Shown: positions 42,103 through 52,176 of the stretch, piece by piece
Layout: every line of letters starts with the position of its first letter
Position numbering within the stretch: the stretch's first letter is position 1
Assembly: GCF_009857915.1 (NCBI RefSeq)
Contig: NZ_WWCM01000010.1
Location: 124,001-188,000, forward strand
Direction of reading: 5' to 3'
Length of the DNA: 64,000 bases
Origin: Duganella qianjiadongensis
GTDB lineage: Bacteria; Pseudomonadota; Gammaproteobacteria; Burkholderiales; Burkholderiaceae_D
Made by a program: the position numbers and the translations under genes
Notes under the pieces: generated by a model
Told to the model about the DNA's origin: nothing
The model's database searches: none
The model's input: the letters and a program-made list of their open reading frames with translations, nothing else

Positions 42103-44508
42103 ATGCAAACTACTTTCAACACTTCGGCCAGCAGCGCCGCGCCGGCCATCCTCAGCCACGTACCCGGCTATCCGCGCATAGGCGCAGCGCGCGAACTCAA
42201 GTTCGCGCTGGAAAGCCACTGGCGCGGCGAAATCGACGAAACCGCTCTGCAGGCCGTAGGCCGCCAGCTGCGCGCACGCCACTGGGAAGAACAGCAACTG
42301 GCCGGGCTAGACCTGGTCAGCGTAGGCGACTTTGCCTACTATGATCAGGTTGCCAGCCTCATCCAGCTGCTGGGCTGCGAACCGGCACGCTATGGTTTCA
42401 GCCCCGCGCAGTCCGAACTGAGCCGCTACTTCCGCATGGCGCGCGGCGCCAGCCATCCGGCAGCGGCGCACGGCACCCCTGCGCCCCCCGCCAACTGCGA
42501 ACACAGCCAGTGCCAGCATGGCCGGCACGACGCCGGACTCGCCAGCAGCGCTGCACTGGAAATGAGCAAATGGTTCGACACCAACTACCACTATCTGGTA
42601 CCGGAATTCAGCGAATACACCGAATTTGCGCTGGCCAGCAGCCGCCTGTTCGATGAAGTGGCGGAAGCGCAGGCGCTCGGTCATTCCGTTAAAGCCGTGC
42701 TGCTGGGGCCGCTGAGCTTCCTCTGGCTGGGCAAGGTCCGCGGCGAGCAGCATTTCGAGCGGCTGGAGTTGCTGGAACGCCTGCTGCCGGTGTATGGCGC
42801 CCTGCTCAGCCGTCTCAAGCGGCAGGGCGTGAGCTGGGTGCAGATCGACGAGCCCATCCTCGGCCTCGATCTGCCGCCGGCCTGGCGCAATGCCTTCGAA
42901 ACAGCCTACTGGCAACTCAATCAGGCGGGCGCGCAACTGCTGCTGGCCACCTATTTCTCGCCGCTGGAAGAAAATCTCAGCCTGGCCTGCCGCCTGCCCG
43001 TGGCGGGCCTGCATGTGGACGGCGTGCGCGCTGCCCACGAACTGACCAGCATCGCCGACTGGCTGCCCTTGCATAAAGTACTCTCGGTCGGCATCGTCGA
43101 TGGCCGCAACATCTGGCGCTGCGACCTCGACGCCGCGCTGGCCATCCTGCAGCCGCTGCTGGCCAAACGGCAGGGCAAGCTGTGGCTGTCTACCTCGTGC
43201 TCGCTGCTGCACGTGCCCTACACGCTGGCAGCCGAACACCAGCTCGACCCCGAAGTGCGCCCATGGCTGGCCTTTGCCCATGAAAAACTGGCGGAACTGG
43301 CCGTGCTCAAGCAGGCGCTGCAAGGCGCCGCCTATCCTGCCGCGCTGGCCACATCACGCGCCGCACTGGCCAGCCGCGCGCACAGCCTGCATCTGCACCG
43401 GCCCGACCTGCGCGCCCGTCTGGCCGCCCTGCCGGCCCATGCCGACCAGCGCCAGTCGCCGTTTGCCAAGCGCCAGCAGGTGCAGCAGGCCAGATTGCAG
43501 CTGCCGGCCTTCCCCACCACCACCATCGGCTCCTTCCAGCAGACTGGCGCCATCCGCGCGGCGCGCGCCGCCTTCAAGCGCGGCGAACTGGATCAGGCCG
43601 GCTATGCCGAACGCATGCGCGCCGAAATCGCCGACGCCGTGCAGCGTCAGGAAGCGCTGGGGCTGGACGTGCTGGTGCATGGCGAAGCAGAACGCAACGA
43701 TATGGTGGAATATTTCGGCGAACAGCTGGAAGGCTTTTTGTTCAGCCGCCATGGCTGGGTGCAATCCTATGGTTCGCGCTGCGTCAAACCACCCATCATC
43801 TACGGCGATGTGCGCCGCCCGCAGGCCATGACGGTGGACTGGAGCGTGTACACCCAGAGCCTGACGGACAAGCCGGTCAAAGGCATGCTGACGGGGCCGG
43901 TCACCATCCTGCAATGGTCGTTCGTGCGCGAAGACCAGCCGCGTCAGGAGACGGCGCGGCAACTGGCGCTGGCCATCCGCGACGAAGTGGCCGATCTGCA
44001 GCAGGCCGGCATCGCCATCATCCAAATCGACGAACCGGCCGTGCGCGAAGGCCTGCCGCTGCGGCGCAGCCGCTGGGACGCCTATCTGGACTGGGCCACC
44101 CGCGCCTTCCGCATCGCGGCCGGTGCGGCCAGCGACGCGACCCAGATCCACAGCCATATCTGCTACGCGGAATTCAATGAGATCCTGCCTCAGATCGCGG
44201 CCATGGATGCCGATGTGATCACCATCGAAACCAGCCGTTCCGATGCGGAATTGCTGCAGGCATTGCGCCGCTTCCCCTACCCGAACGAGATCGGTCCCGG
44301 CGTGTACGACATTCACAGCCCGCGCGTACCGGCGCAGGAAGAAATGGTGCGCTTGCTGCAGCGGGCCGCCACTGTGGTACCGGCGGCACACTTGTGGGTC
44401 AATCCCGATTGCGGCCTGAAAACCCGCGGCTGGGCCGAAACCGAGAGTGCGCTGCGCAATATGGTGGCCGCAGCGCGCCAGCTGCGCGCCGGGCTGGCGC
44501 CTGCCTAG
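42103..44508 (+). CDS. metE: Cobalamin-independent methionine synthase
   Basis: 801 residues; E. coli MetE has 753. The enzyme transfers the methyl group of 5-methyltetrahydropteroyl-triglutamate to homocysteine. Zinc ligands are visible as H685 and C687 ([10 protein letters not shown]) and C770 ([11 protein letters not shown]), with the same 83-residue cysteine spacing as E. coli C643-C726. [15 protein letters not shown] marks the start of the second barrel. An insertion of about 33 residues at 116-148 is rich in Cys and His (C132, H134, C137, H139, H142) and lies where E. coli has a short loop before the EMxKWF block. The ATG has no strong ribosome site. Confidence 0.95.
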   Translation: MQTTFNTSASSAAPAILSHVPGYPRIGAARELKFALESHWRGEIDETALQAVGRQLRARHWEEQQLAGLDLVSVGDFAYYDQVASLIQLLGCEPARYGFSPAQSELSRYFRMARGASHPAAAHGTPAPPANCEHSQCQHGRHDAGLASSAALEMSKWFDTNYHYLVPEFSEYTEFALASSRLFDEVAEAQALGHSVKAVLLGPLSFLWLGKVRGEQHFERLELLERLLPVYGALLSRLKRQGVSWVQIDEPILGLDLPPAWRNAFETAYWQLNQAGAQLLLATYFSPLEENLSLACRLPVAGLHVDGVRAAHELTSIADWLPLHKVLSVGIVDGRNIWRCDLDAALAILQPLLAKRQGKLWLSTSCSLLHVPYTLAAEHQLDPEVRPWLAFAHEKLAELAVLKQALQGAAYPAALATSRAALASRAHSLHLHRPDLRARLAALPAHADQRQSPFAKRQQVQQARLQLPAFPTTTIGSFQQTGAIRAARAAFKRGELDQAGYAERMRAEIADAVQRQEALGLDVLVHGEAERNDMVEYFGEQLEGFLFSRHGWVQSYGSRCVKPPIIYGDVRRPQAMTVDWSVYTQSLTDKPVKGMLTGPVTILQWSFVREDQPRQETARQLALAIRDEVADLQQAGIAIIQIDEPAVREGLPLRRSRWDAYLDWATRAFRIAAGAASDATQIHSHICYAEFNEILPQIAAMDADVITIETSRSDAELLQALRRFPYPNEIGPGVYDIHSPRVPAQEEMVRLLQRAATVVPAAHLWVNPDCGLKTRGWAETESALRNMVAAARQLRAGLAPA

Positions 44509-44515
44509 CCAGCGA

Positions 44516-44536
44516 CCGGCGCCGTTCTGGCGCCGG
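44516..44536 (+). other. Stem-loop after metE
   Basis: An 8-bp stem CCGGCGCC-GTTCT-GGCGCCGG directly after the stop, followed by AAAAATAT rather than a T tract. It may stabilise the metE mRNA end; it is not a standard terminator. The remaining 200 bases before minC carry no gene. Confidence 0.5.
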
Positions 44537-44735
44537 AAAAATATCCGGCGAGCACATTGGGCGCTGGCCGCCGCCGCGCCCTGCCGCTGCCCTAACACTA
44601 GGCAAAACCTGCAGCCCGGCGCATGGCCATCGGGGCTGCAGGCCGCGCAATTGCTGGCCCTGCCCTCCCCAGCGGCCGTTTTCCACAGTAGAATGCTGGA
44701 GCCCGTGCGGGCTTAACCTCATCACTGTGTCGCCC

Positions 44736-45497
44736 ATGTCCAAGAGCCAGTTTCAAAAGCCCATAGAAATCAAGATTTCCACTGTCGTCGCCGTGTCCGC
44801 CATACTGGCCACCTCCGACCGTCTGGCGCTCGACGCCGCCATGGCCGAAATGACCGGCGGTAGCACCGACTTTTTCGAAGACGACCTGGCCGTGATCGAT
44901 GTCGGCGCGCTGCCGGCCGGCGGCGAGGCCATCGACTGGGGCGGCCTGATCGCCCTGCTGAAGAAATACCGTCTGAATCCTGTGGCCGTGCGCAATGCTG
45001 CGCCGGCAATGGGCGCGGCCATCGCTGCCCACGGCCTTAGCCTGGAAACCGCCGCGCCCCAGCGCGCCGAAGCGGAAGCGCCTAAAAAAGCCGCGCCAGC
45101 GCCCGCTCCGGCAGCGGCACCCGCCGCCGCTGATGCCATGCCGGGCGGCGCCCGCGTGATGATTATCGACACCCCGGTACGGGCCGGCCAGCGCATTTAC
45201 GCACGCGGCTGCGATCTGGTGATTACCGCCGTGGTCAACAATGGCGCGGAAATCATTGCCGACGGCAGTATCCACGTCTACAACACTTTAAATGGCCGTG
45301 CTCTGGCCGGTGCTTCGGGCAACCCCGACGCGCGTATCTTTGCTATGGGCATGGCGCCGGAGTTAGTCTCCATTGCAGGCGTTTACCGCACATTTGAAGA
45401 CGGTTTCCCCGCTGAATATGCACGCACCCCTGCGCAAATTCGCCTCAGCGGCGACCGAATCGATATACTATCTGTCAATTCAGCAACCCGCGCCTGA
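44736..45497 (+). CDS. minC: Septum site-determining protein MinC
   Basis: 253 residues: an N-terminal domain (1-110: [20 protein letters not shown]) that inhibits FtsZ, an Ala/Pro-rich linker (about 115-145) and the C-terminal beta-helix ([38 protein letters not shown]) that binds MinD. It blocks division away from mid-cell. I chose the ATG at 44736 (MSKSQFQKP); the frame is open upstream into metE but that part is not MinC-like. First gene of minCDE. Confidence 0.95.
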   Translation: MSKSQFQKPIEIKISTVVAVSAILATSDRLALDAAMAEMTGGSTDFFEDDLAVIDVGALPAGGEAIDWGGLIALLKKYRLNPVAVRNAAPAMGAAIAAHGLSLETAAPQRAEAEAPKKAAPAPAPAAAPAAADAMPGGARVMIIDTPVRAGQRIYARGCDLVITAVVNNGAEIIADGSIHVYNTLNGRALAGASGNPDARIFAMGMAPELVSIAGVYRTFEDGFPAEYARTPAQIRLSGDRIDILSVNSATRA

Positions 45498-45536
45498 GCA
45501 GGCGCCGGCGTATCCACTCTCTGAAAAGGAATTTTT

Positions 45537-46352
45537 GTGGCGAGAATTATTGTTGTAACGTCCGGCAAGGGCGGTGTCGGTAAAACGACTTCCAGCGCCA
45601 GCTTCTCCACCGGTCTGGCCATGCGCGGCCACAAGACCGCCGTGATCGACTTCGACGTCGGTCTGCGTAACCTCGACCTGATCATGGGCTGCGAGCGCCG
45701 CGTGGTGTACGACCTGATCAATGTGATCAATAAAGAGGCCACCCTGACCCAGGCACTGATCAAGGACAAGCACTGCGACAACCTGTTCATCCTGCCAGCG
45801 TCGCAAACGCGCGACAAGGATGCGCTGTCGGAAGATGGCGTGGAAGCTGTGCTGGCCGAACTGATCAACATGGGCTTCGAGTTCATCATCTGCGATTCGC
45901 CGGCCGGTATCGAACATGGCGCGCTGATGGCGCTGACCTTTGCCGATGAAGCCATCATCGTCACCAATCCGGAAGTGTCGTCGGTGCGCGACTCGGACCG
46001 CATTCTGGGCATCATCCAGGCCAAGTCGCGCCGCGCCCAGACCGGCGGCGAGCCCGTCAAGGAACACCTGCTGATTACCCGCTACGCACCGAAACGGGTG
46101 GAAGCGGACGAAATGCTGTCCTACGAGGATGTGCAGGAGATACTGCGCATACCGTTGATCGGCATCATTCCGGAATCGGAATCGGTCCTGCACGCTTCCA
46201 ACCAGGGTAATCCGGCCATCCATTTCAAAGGCACTGATGTAGCGGAAGCTTATGAAGACGTGGTGTCGCGCTTCCTCGGCCAGGAACTGCCGTTGCGCTT
46301 CACCACCTATGAAAAGCCCGGCCTGCTTCAGCGCATTTTCGGGAGCAAGTAA
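45537..46352 (+). CDS. minD: Septum site-determining ATPase MinD
   Basis: 271 residues from a GTG start (AAAAGGA 6 bases upstream). Deviant Walker A SGKGGVGKTTSSAS with both lysines, switch region VIDFDVGLRNLDLIMG, and a C-terminal amphipathic membrane-targeting helix (PGLLQRIFGSK). It recruits MinC to the membrane and oscillates with MinE. Gap to minC 39 bases, to minE 2 bases. Confidence 0.97.
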   Translation: MARIIVVTSGKGGVGKTTSSASFSTGLAMRGHKTAVIDFDVGLRNLDLIMGCERRVVYDLINVINKEATLTQALIKDKHCDNLFILPASQTRDKDALSEDGVEAVLAELINMGFEFIICDSPAGIEHGALMALTFADEAIIVTNPEVSSVRDSDRILGIIQAKSRRAQTGGEPVKEHLLITRYAPKRVEADEMLSYEDVQEILRIPLIGIIPESESVLHASNQGNPAIHFKGTDVAEAYEDVVSRFLGQELPLRFTTYEKPGLLQRIFGSK

Positions 46353-46354
46353 TC

Positions 46355-46606
46355 ATGGCACTGCTTTCCTTCCTGTTCCCGCAAAAACCGAAAACCGCCA
46401 CGGCGGCCAAGGAGCGGTTACAGATCATCATCGCGCGCGAGCGCAATGGCCGTGCGGGTCCGGACTTCCTGCCCGCCCTGCACAAAGAACTGATCGACGT
46501 GATTTCCAAGTACACCAAGGTGAACGCGGACGACATCAAGATCTCGCTCGACCGTCAGGGCAATCTGGAAGTTCTGGACGTCAACGTGGTGCTGCCGGAC
46601 GCTTAA
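46355..46606 (+). CDS. minE: Cell division topological specificity factor MinE
   Basis: 83 residues. The N-terminal membrane- and MinD-binding part (LSFLFPQKPKTATAAKERLQ, IIIARERNG) and the C-terminal dimer domain (LHKELIDVISKYTKV, IKISLDRQGNLEVLDVNVVL) match MinE. It stimulates the MinD ATPase and confines the inhibitor to the poles. It starts two bases after minD and ends 12 bases before a convergent gene. Confidence 0.96.
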   Translation: MALLSFLFPQKPKTATAAKERLQIIIARERNGRAGPDFLPALHKELIDVISKYTKVNADDIKISLDRQGNLEVLDVNVVLPDA

Positions 46607-46618
46607 GTCCGCCTCACC

Positions 46619-47128
46619 CTAGGGACGGCCGGCCCCGGCCGTCACCAGTTGCTGCGCCACCGCCGCACAGGCTTCCACATGCTGGTTGCCGATGTGGCGG
46701 AACACGGCAAAGCCTATCCCTGCCGAGGCCAGCTGGCCGGCCAGCGGCACCAGTTTGCCGGCCTGGCGCGCCACCAGCTTGACGCCGCTACGCTGCAGCA
46801 GCGGTACCAGCAGTTCACGGGTAATCAGTTTCCCCACCAGCATACCGCCCACGCCGACTGCCGCCTCGTAGGCCAGCATGCGGTATTCCGGCTGCAAGCC
46901 TTCGATCTGGGCCGGGGTCAGGCCGAACGCCTGATTGATATCGTCGATCAGACGGGTGAACAGATGCAGATCCGACACCACGTCCAGCCCCGGTACCGGT
47001 ATCGCGGCCACGCCGGCCGACAGCAGCGCGCGCCGTTTCACCAGCTGGCGGCATTGCAGGCGCAGCTGCGCCACCCGCTCCGGCGTGGCGCGTGCCAGTG
47101 GCCATGTTTGCTGTTGCTGTGTTGCCAT
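46619..47128 (-). CDS. Hypothetical protein with glycine-rich hydrophobic segments (DUF697-like)
   Basis: 169 residues from the ATG at 47128, which has GGAG 5 bases before it; an in-frame ATG 30 bases earlier lacks a ribosome site. Three hydrophobic, glycine-rich stretches (LLSAGVAAIPVPGLDVVSDL, AAVGVGGMLVGKLI, LASAGIGFAVFRHIGN) resemble the DUF697/YcjF-type membrane-associated proteins, but the assignment is tentative. It is convergent with minE. No function is known. Confidence 0.7.
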   Translation of the reverse strand: MATQQQQTWPLARATPERVAQLRLQCRQLVKRRALLSAGVAAIPVPGLDVVSDLHLFTRLIDDINQAFGLTPAQIEGLQPEYRMLAYEAAVGVGGMLVGKLITRELLVPLLQRSGVKLVARQAGKLVPLAGQLASAGIGFAVFRHIGNQHVEACAAVAQQLVTAGAGRP

Positions 47129-47382
47129 GCTTGCTCCGGGATGCCCAGACTGCGGCATCAGTCTGCTATTACTGTTTCTGATTTACAACTTTCTCATTGA
47201 AAACCCGCTTTTTCCAGTGTACCTTGTATTCAACGCGTGGGTGCACGCGCTACGGCGATCACTTTCTATCAAGAAAAAAGTGATTCCATGATGAAAAAAT
47301 TCGGCCAGTTGGCGGCGTTTTTTTATCAATCCCTGTTATATTCCGAGTGACTTACACTCAATTATTTCCCACAGGCAGCCGG

Positions 47383-48072
47383 ATGAGAATCGCCGTACTC
47401 GACAATGACCGCAGCCAGTCCGACCTGATCTGTCAGGTACTGGGCTCGGTCGGGCATGTTTGCCACGGCTACCAGAACGCCAGAGACACCCTGCACCATC
47501 TGCGCAAGGACAGCTACGACATGCTGATCCTCGACTGGCAGGTGGTCGATCTGGGCGCAGCCGAAGTGCTGCGCCGTGGGCGCGAAAAACTGCCCGATGC
47601 GGCACCCGTGATGTTCCTCACCACCAGTTCGGGCGAAGACGATATCGTCGCCGGACTCGATGCCGGCGCCGACGACTATATGATCAAACCGCTGCGCCGC
47701 GGCGAGCTGGTAGCACGCGTGCAAGCCTTGCTGCGCCGTGCCTATCCTGCGCAGAACGGCGCCGAACAGCTGCAATTTGGCCAGTATCTGTTCGAAACCC
47801 GGCCCGGCCGCCTGCTCATGGACGGCACCGTGCTGGACGTGACGCAGAAGGAATTCGCGCTCGCTTTGTTATTTTTCCGCAACATCGGCCGGCCCCTGTC
47901 GCGCGCCTATATCCATGAAGCCGTATGGGTCAAGGAAAGCGCCGTGCCCTCGCGCACCATGGATACCCACGTTTCCCGCGTACGCAATAAACTGGCCCTG
48001 AAGCCGGAAAACGGCTACCGGCTGGTGCCCGTCTACAGCTATGGCTACCGGCTGGAGAAACTGGGCAGCTGA
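47383..48072 (+). CDS. OmpR-family response regulator (orphan)
   Basis: 229 residues. The receiver domain has acidic residues D7 and D9, phospho-acceptor D51 (LILDWQ), T80/T81 and K102 (MIKPL). A winged-helix DNA-binding domain follows (VTQKEFALALLFF, THVSRVRNKLALKPENGYRL). The ATG at 47383 is preferred over an in-frame GTG at 47347 because it gives the standard receiver start MRIAVLDND. No histidine kinase lies nearby, so its partner and signal are unknown. Its wing has the usual GYRL ending, so DNA binding is probably intact. Confidence 0.9.
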   Translation: MRIAVLDNDRSQSDLICQVLGSVGHVCHGYQNARDTLHHLRKDSYDMLILDWQVVDLGAAEVLRRGREKLPDAAPVMFLTTSSGEDDIVAGLDAGADDYMIKPLRRGELVARVQALLRRAYPAQNGAEQLQFGQYLFETRPGRLLMDGTVLDVTQKEFALALLFFRNIGRPLSRAYIHEAVWVKESAVPSRTMDTHVSRVRNKLALKPENGYRLVPVYSYGYRLEKLGS

Positions 48073-48114
48073 TGGCGCCGGCCGCGCTATGATCAGCGGA
48101 TAGCCACTACACGG

Positions 48115-48120
48115 TATAAT
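48115..48120 (+). promoter_or_regulatory. Candidate -10 element of hemA
   Basis: A perfect TATAAT 28 bases before the hemA ATG. No good -35 is seen at 16-18 bases (GATCAG region), so it may need an activator. Confidence 0.45.
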
Positions 48121-48148
48121 GTCCGGTAAATCAACATTCGGATCTGCA

Positions 48149-49423
48149 ATGCAGCTGCTTGCCGTCGGCCTCAACCACCATACCGCCCCTGTCGCCCTGC
48201 GCGAACGGCTGGCGTTCGCACCGGACCAGCTCGGTCCTGCCGTGCGTTCGGCCCGGGCGTGGTTCGAGCGTCTCGACCAGCGCGGCAGCGACGAAGCCGC
48301 CATTCTGTCCACCTGCAACCGCACCGAGCTGTATGCGGCCAGCCATGCGCCCGATCCGCTAGCGGCCGGCGCCCAGTTCCTCGCCGACTTCCACAAGGTC
48401 AATTACAGCGAACTGCGGCCCCACCTGTACATGCTGCCCCAGCACGACGCCGTGCGCCATACCTTCCGCGTCGCCTCGGGACTGGACTCGATGGTGCTGG
48501 GCGAAACCCAGATTCTGGGCCAGATCAAGGATGCCATCCGCACCGCCGATGAAGCGGGCGGCCTCGGCACCTATCTGCACCAGCTATTCCAGCGCAGCTT
48601 CTCGGTGGCCAAGGAAGTGCGCAGCACCACGGAAATCGGCGCCCACAGCGTGTCCATGGCGGCCGCTGCCGTACGCCTGTCGCAGCGCATCTTCGACAAG
48701 ATTTCGGAACAGAATGTGCTGTTCATCGGCGCCGGCGAAATGATAGAACTGTGCGCCACCCACTTTGCCGCGCAAAACCCGCGCAGCATCACCGTGGCCA
48801 ACCGCACGCTGGAGCGGGGCGAACAGCTGGCCCACCGCTACGGCGGTCAGGCCATCCGGCTGGCCGAGCTGCAGGACAAGCTGCACCTGTACGACATCGT
48901 GATTTCCTGCACCGCTTCCTCGCTGCCCCTGATCGGTCTGGGCATGGTGGAACGCGCCATCAAGGCCCGCCGCCACAAGCCTATCTTCATGGTCGATCTG
49001 GCCGTGCCGCGCGATATCGAGCCGGAAGTAGGCCGTCTCAACGACGCCTTCCTGTACACGGTGGACGATCTGGGCAAGGTGGTGCAGACGGGGCTGGAAA
49101 ACCGTCAGGCCGCGGTGGCGCAGGCCGAAGCCATCATCGAAACCCGCGTGCAATCGTTTATGCACTGGATCGACGACCGCGCCGTCGTGCCGGTGATCCA
49201 GAGCCTGCACGAAAACGGCGAAGCGCTGCGCCAGCTGGAGCTGGAACGGGCCCGCCGCATGCTGGCCAAAGGCGACGATATCGACGCCGTGCTGGAAGCC
49301 CTGTCCAAAGGGCTGACCGCCAAGTTCATGCACGGCCCGCAGCAGGCGCTGCACCGTGCGCAAGGCGAAGAGCGTGCCCATCTGGCCGCCCTGCTGCCCC
49401 AGCTGTTCCGCGGCCGCCGTTAG
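48149..49423 (+). CDS. hemA: Glutamyl-tRNA reductase
   Basis: 424 residues. Catalytic cysteine C56 in STCNRTELY, the substrate block [19 protein letters not shown], the NADPH domain [17 protein letters not shown] and a helical dimerisation tail. It makes glutamate-1-semialdehyde, the first committed step of C5-pathway tetrapyrrole synthesis. The ATG at 48149 ([15 protein letters not shown]) matches the family; the frame opens ten codons earlier without a start signal. It is the first gene of a hemA-prfA-dsbB-prmC series. Confidence 0.97.
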   Translation: MQLLAVGLNHHTAPVALRERLAFAPDQLGPAVRSARAWFERLDQRGSDEAAILSTCNRTELYAASHAPDPLAAGAQFLADFHKVNYSELRPHLYMLPQHDAVRHTFRVASGLDSMVLGETQILGQIKDAIRTADEAGGLGTYLHQLFQRSFSVAKEVRSTTEIGAHSVSMAAAAVRLSQRIFDKISEQNVLFIGAGEMIELCATHFAAQNPRSITVANRTLERGEQLAHRYGGQAIRLAELQDKLHLYDIVISCTASSLPLIGLGMVERAIKARRHKPIFMVDLAVPRDIEPEVGRLNDAFLYTVDDLGKVVQTGLENRQAAVAQAEAIIETRVQSFMHWIDDRAVVPVIQSLHENGEALRQLELERARRMLAKGDDIDAVLEALSKGLTAKFMHGPQQALHRAQGEERAHLAALLPQLFRGRR

Positions 49424-49501
49424 CGCAGCCCGCTGCTGCATCATCCCTCTGCTGCCCCACACTGCTGCGGCAGCTGTACTCCCAACTGACACGAATACGC
49501 T

Positions 49502-50578
49502 ATGAAACCCTCCATGCTGGCCAAGCTCGATCAACTGGCAAACCGCCTGACCGAGCTCGATGAATTGCTGATGTCCGAAGGCGCCACCAACAATATGGAC
49601 GCCTACCGCAAGATGACGCGCGAACACGCCGAACTGGGTCCGCTGGTGGCGCTCTACCGCGACTACCAGCAGGCACTGGGCGATATCGCCACGGCGCAGG
49701 AAATGCTGAGCGATCCCGACATGAAGGAGTTCGCCCAGGACGAGATCGACGCGGCCAAAGCCCGTCTGGCCGGGCTGGAACGGGAACTGCAGAAAATGCT
49801 GCTGCCCAAGGATGCCAACGACGAGCGCAACATCTTCCTCGAAATCCGCGCCGGCACGGGCGGCGACGAATCGGCCCTGTTTGCCGGCGATTTGCTGCGC
49901 ATGTACACCCGCTTTGCCGAACGCAACCGCTGGCAGGTGGAAGTGGTGTCGGAGTCGCCGTCCGATCTGGGCGGCTACCGCGAAGTCATCGTGCGGCTGG
50001 TGGGTAACAGCGTGTATTCCAAGCTCAAGTTCGAATCCGGCGGCCACCGCGTGCAGCGCGTACCGGCTACGGAGACCCAGGGCCGCATCCACACCTCGGC
50101 CTGTACCGTGGCCGTGATGCCGGAAGCCGATGAAGTGGAAGACGTCAACATCAATCCGGCCGATCTGCGCATCGATACTTTCCGTGCTTCCGGCGCCGGC
50201 GGCCAGCACATCAACAAGACCGATTCCGCCGTGCGGATTACCCACCTGCCCACCGGCATCGTGGTGGAGTGTCAGGATGACCGTTCGCAGCACAAGAACA
50301 AGGCGCAGGCACTGAAAGTGTTGGCTGCACGCATCAAGGACGTCCAGTTGCGCGAACAGCAATCGAAGGAAGCGGCCACCCGCAAGAGCCTGATCGGCTC
50401 GGGCGACCGCAGCGAACGCATCCGCACCTACAACTACCCGCAAGGCCGCATGACCGACCACCGCATCAATCTGACCTTGTACAAGCTCGATTTCATCATG
50501 GACGGCGACCTGACCGAACTGACCAATGCACTGGCCGCCGAACATCAGGCCGAGCAGCTGGCCGCGCTAGGCGACTGA
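49502..50578 (+). CDS. prfA: Peptide chain release factor 1
   Basis: 358 residues. The codon-recognition tripeptide is PAT in [10 protein letters not shown], and the catalytic GGQ is at 233-235 ([12 protein letters not shown]), Q235 being the residue methylated by PrmC. RF1 ends translation at UAA and UAG. It lies 78 bases after hemA on the same strand. Its methylase gene prmC is two genes downstream. Confidence 0.97.
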   Translation: MKPSMLAKLDQLANRLTELDELLMSEGATNNMDAYRKMTREHAELGPLVALYRDYQQALGDIATAQEMLSDPDMKEFAQDEIDAAKARLAGLERELQKMLLPKDANDERNIFLEIRAGTGGDESALFAGDLLRMYTRFAERNRWQVEVVSESPSDLGGYREVIVRLVGNSVYSKLKFESGGHRVQRVPATETQGRIHTSACTVAVMPEADEVEDVNINPADLRIDTFRASGAGGQHINKTDSAVRITHLPTGIVVECQDDRSQHKNKAQALKVLAARIKDVQLREQQSKEAATRKSLIGSGDRSERIRTYNYPQGRMTDHRINLTLYKLDFIMDGDLTELTNALAAEHQAEQLAALGD

Positions 50579-50687
50579 ACGGGATGCCAGAACGCCGGCC
50601 ATCTTCGTAAGCAAGAAATAAGGCGGAATTGGCAACTCTGTGCGAGAATCATTCATACCATATTTGAACCCTCAACCGGATTTACAA

Positions 50688-51158
50688 ATGAACCCATCGC
50701 GTACTCCGTTGCTGCTCATTTCCGCTGTCAGTTTCGCCATGCTGGCGGTCGCCCTGATCCTGCAGCATGTACTGGATATGCTGCCCTGCCCCCTGTGCGT
50801 GATCCAGCGCTATCTGTTCCTTGCCATCGGCATCGTCGCGCTGGTAGGCGCCTACCGCAAGCCGGTGTTCTACACCGGGCTGGGCCTGCTAGGCGGGCTG
50901 GCCGGTCTGGGCACAGCCGGCAAACATCTGTACGTGCTGGCCCATCCCGGCCTGTCGTGCGGCATCGACCCGATGGAAACCGTGCTCAACAAACTGCCGG
51001 CTGCCACCTATCTGCCTTTCCTGTTCCGCGCTGACGGCCTGTGCGAAGACGCCACCGCGCCCTTCCTCGGCCTGTCGATTCCGCAATGGTCCTTCCTCGG
51101 CTTTGCTGCCGTCACCGTCGCACTGGGCTGGGTCTTGCTGCGCCGTCGTAACGCATGA
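50688..51158 (+). CDS. dsbB: Disulphide bond formation protein DsbB
   Basis: 156 residues from the ATG at 50688. Four membrane helices; C34 and C37 (LPCPLCVIQRY) form the quinone-linked pair and C91/C119 (GLSCGID, GLCED) the periplasmic pair. It re-oxidises DsbA and passes electrons to quinone. The frame extends 48 bases upstream, but that part is not DsbB-like. Its stop overlaps the prmC start as ATGA, so expression of both is coupled. Confidence 0.93.
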   Translation: MNPSRTPLLLISAVSFAMLAVALILQHVLDMLPCPLCVIQRYLFLAIGIVALVGAYRKPVFYTGLGLLGGLAGLGTAGKHLYVLAHPGLSCGIDPMETVLNKLPAATYLPFLFRADGLCEDATAPFLGLSIPQWSFLGFAAVTVALGWVLLRRRNA

Positions 51159-52012
51159 TCCGCAGCACGGACGCGATACGCGCCGGCCTCAGCCTGGCCG
51201 CGGCACAGGTTCAGGCGCTGCTCGATCCGCTCGATAACCGCATCCTGCTGTGCCACGCGCTGGCCCTGAGCCGGGTCAGCCTGATCACCCAGTCCGAGCG
51301 TACCCTGAACGCCGAGGAAGCAGCGCGCTACGGCGCGCTGGTGCAGCGCCGCCTGAACGGCGAACCGGTGGCCTACATCGTCGGCCAGCGCGAATTTTTC
51401 GGCCTGCCCTTCGAAGTCAGCAGCGCCGTGCTGATTCCCCGTCCCGATACGGAACTGCTGGTGGAACTGGCGCTGGAACGCCTGCCGCCGCAAGGGCGCG
51501 TACTGGACATGGGGACGGGCAGCGGCGCGATCGCCGTGGCCATCGCCCACAGCCGCAAGGATGCGGCCGTGACGGCGCTCGACGTCAGCGCCGAAGCGCT
51601 GGAAGTGGCCAGCCGCAATGCCGCGCATAACCACTGCCACATCAATTTCCTGCGCAGCGACTGGTTTGCCGCGCTGGCACACCAGCCCCCCTACGATCTG
51701 ATCGTCTCCAACCCGCCGTATATCGCCAGCGGCGACCACTATCTGGGTGTCGGCGATCTGCGTTTCGAACCTAGCGGCGCCCTGACCGATTTTGCCGATG
51801 GTCTGACAGCGCTACGCAGCATCATCGCCGGCGCCGCCCAGCACCTGCACGAAGGTTGCTGGCTGCTGCTCGAACATGGCTACGATCAGGCCGCCGCCGT
51901 GCGCGCCTGTCTGGTCCAGCACGGCTACGACGAGGTGCAAAGCTGGCAGGATCTGGCCGGCATAGAACGCGTCAGCGGCGGCCGGCTAAGGACGGACCGC
52001 CCTAGCACCTGA
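51155..52012 (+). CDS. prmC: Release factor glutamine methyltransferase
   Basis: 285 residues. An N-terminal helical domain is followed by a SAM-binding Rossmann domain with VLDMGTGSGAIAVAIA and the hallmark SNPPYIA, which binds the target glutamine. LRFEPSGALTDFADGL is also typical of PrmC. It methylates the GGQ glutamine of RF1 and RF2. It overlaps dsbB by four bases. It is preceded by 26 of the usual 'GEPVAYIVGQREFFGLPF'-type recognition residues, in keeping with an intact enzyme. Confidence 0.95.
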   Translation: MIRSTDAIRAGLSLAAAQVQALLDPLDNRILLCHALALSRVSLITQSERTLNAEEAARYGALVQRRLNGEPVAYIVGQREFFGLPFEVSSAVLIPRPDTELLVELALERLPPQGRVLDMGTGSGAIAVAIAHSRKDAAVTALDVSAEALEVASRNAAHNHCHINFLRSDWFAALAHQPPYDLIVSNPPYIASGDHYLGVGDLRFEPSGALTDFADGLTALRSIIAGAAQHLHEGCWLLLEHGYDQAAAVRACLVQHGYDEVQSWQDLAGIERVSGGRLRTDRPST

Positions 52013-52176
52013 GCCGGAGCAGCGGCTGCCACATTTGATACACTAGCCAGCGATTTGCGCTGCGCCCCAAAATTGGGCGTCGGCCAACACGATTTTGCGT
52101 TTTCGGTTAATCTCGCTGCGGATCGCGGTTTCGCGCTCCGGCTGTCACCCTGCTGCACAAACGAAAGGAAAACCGA

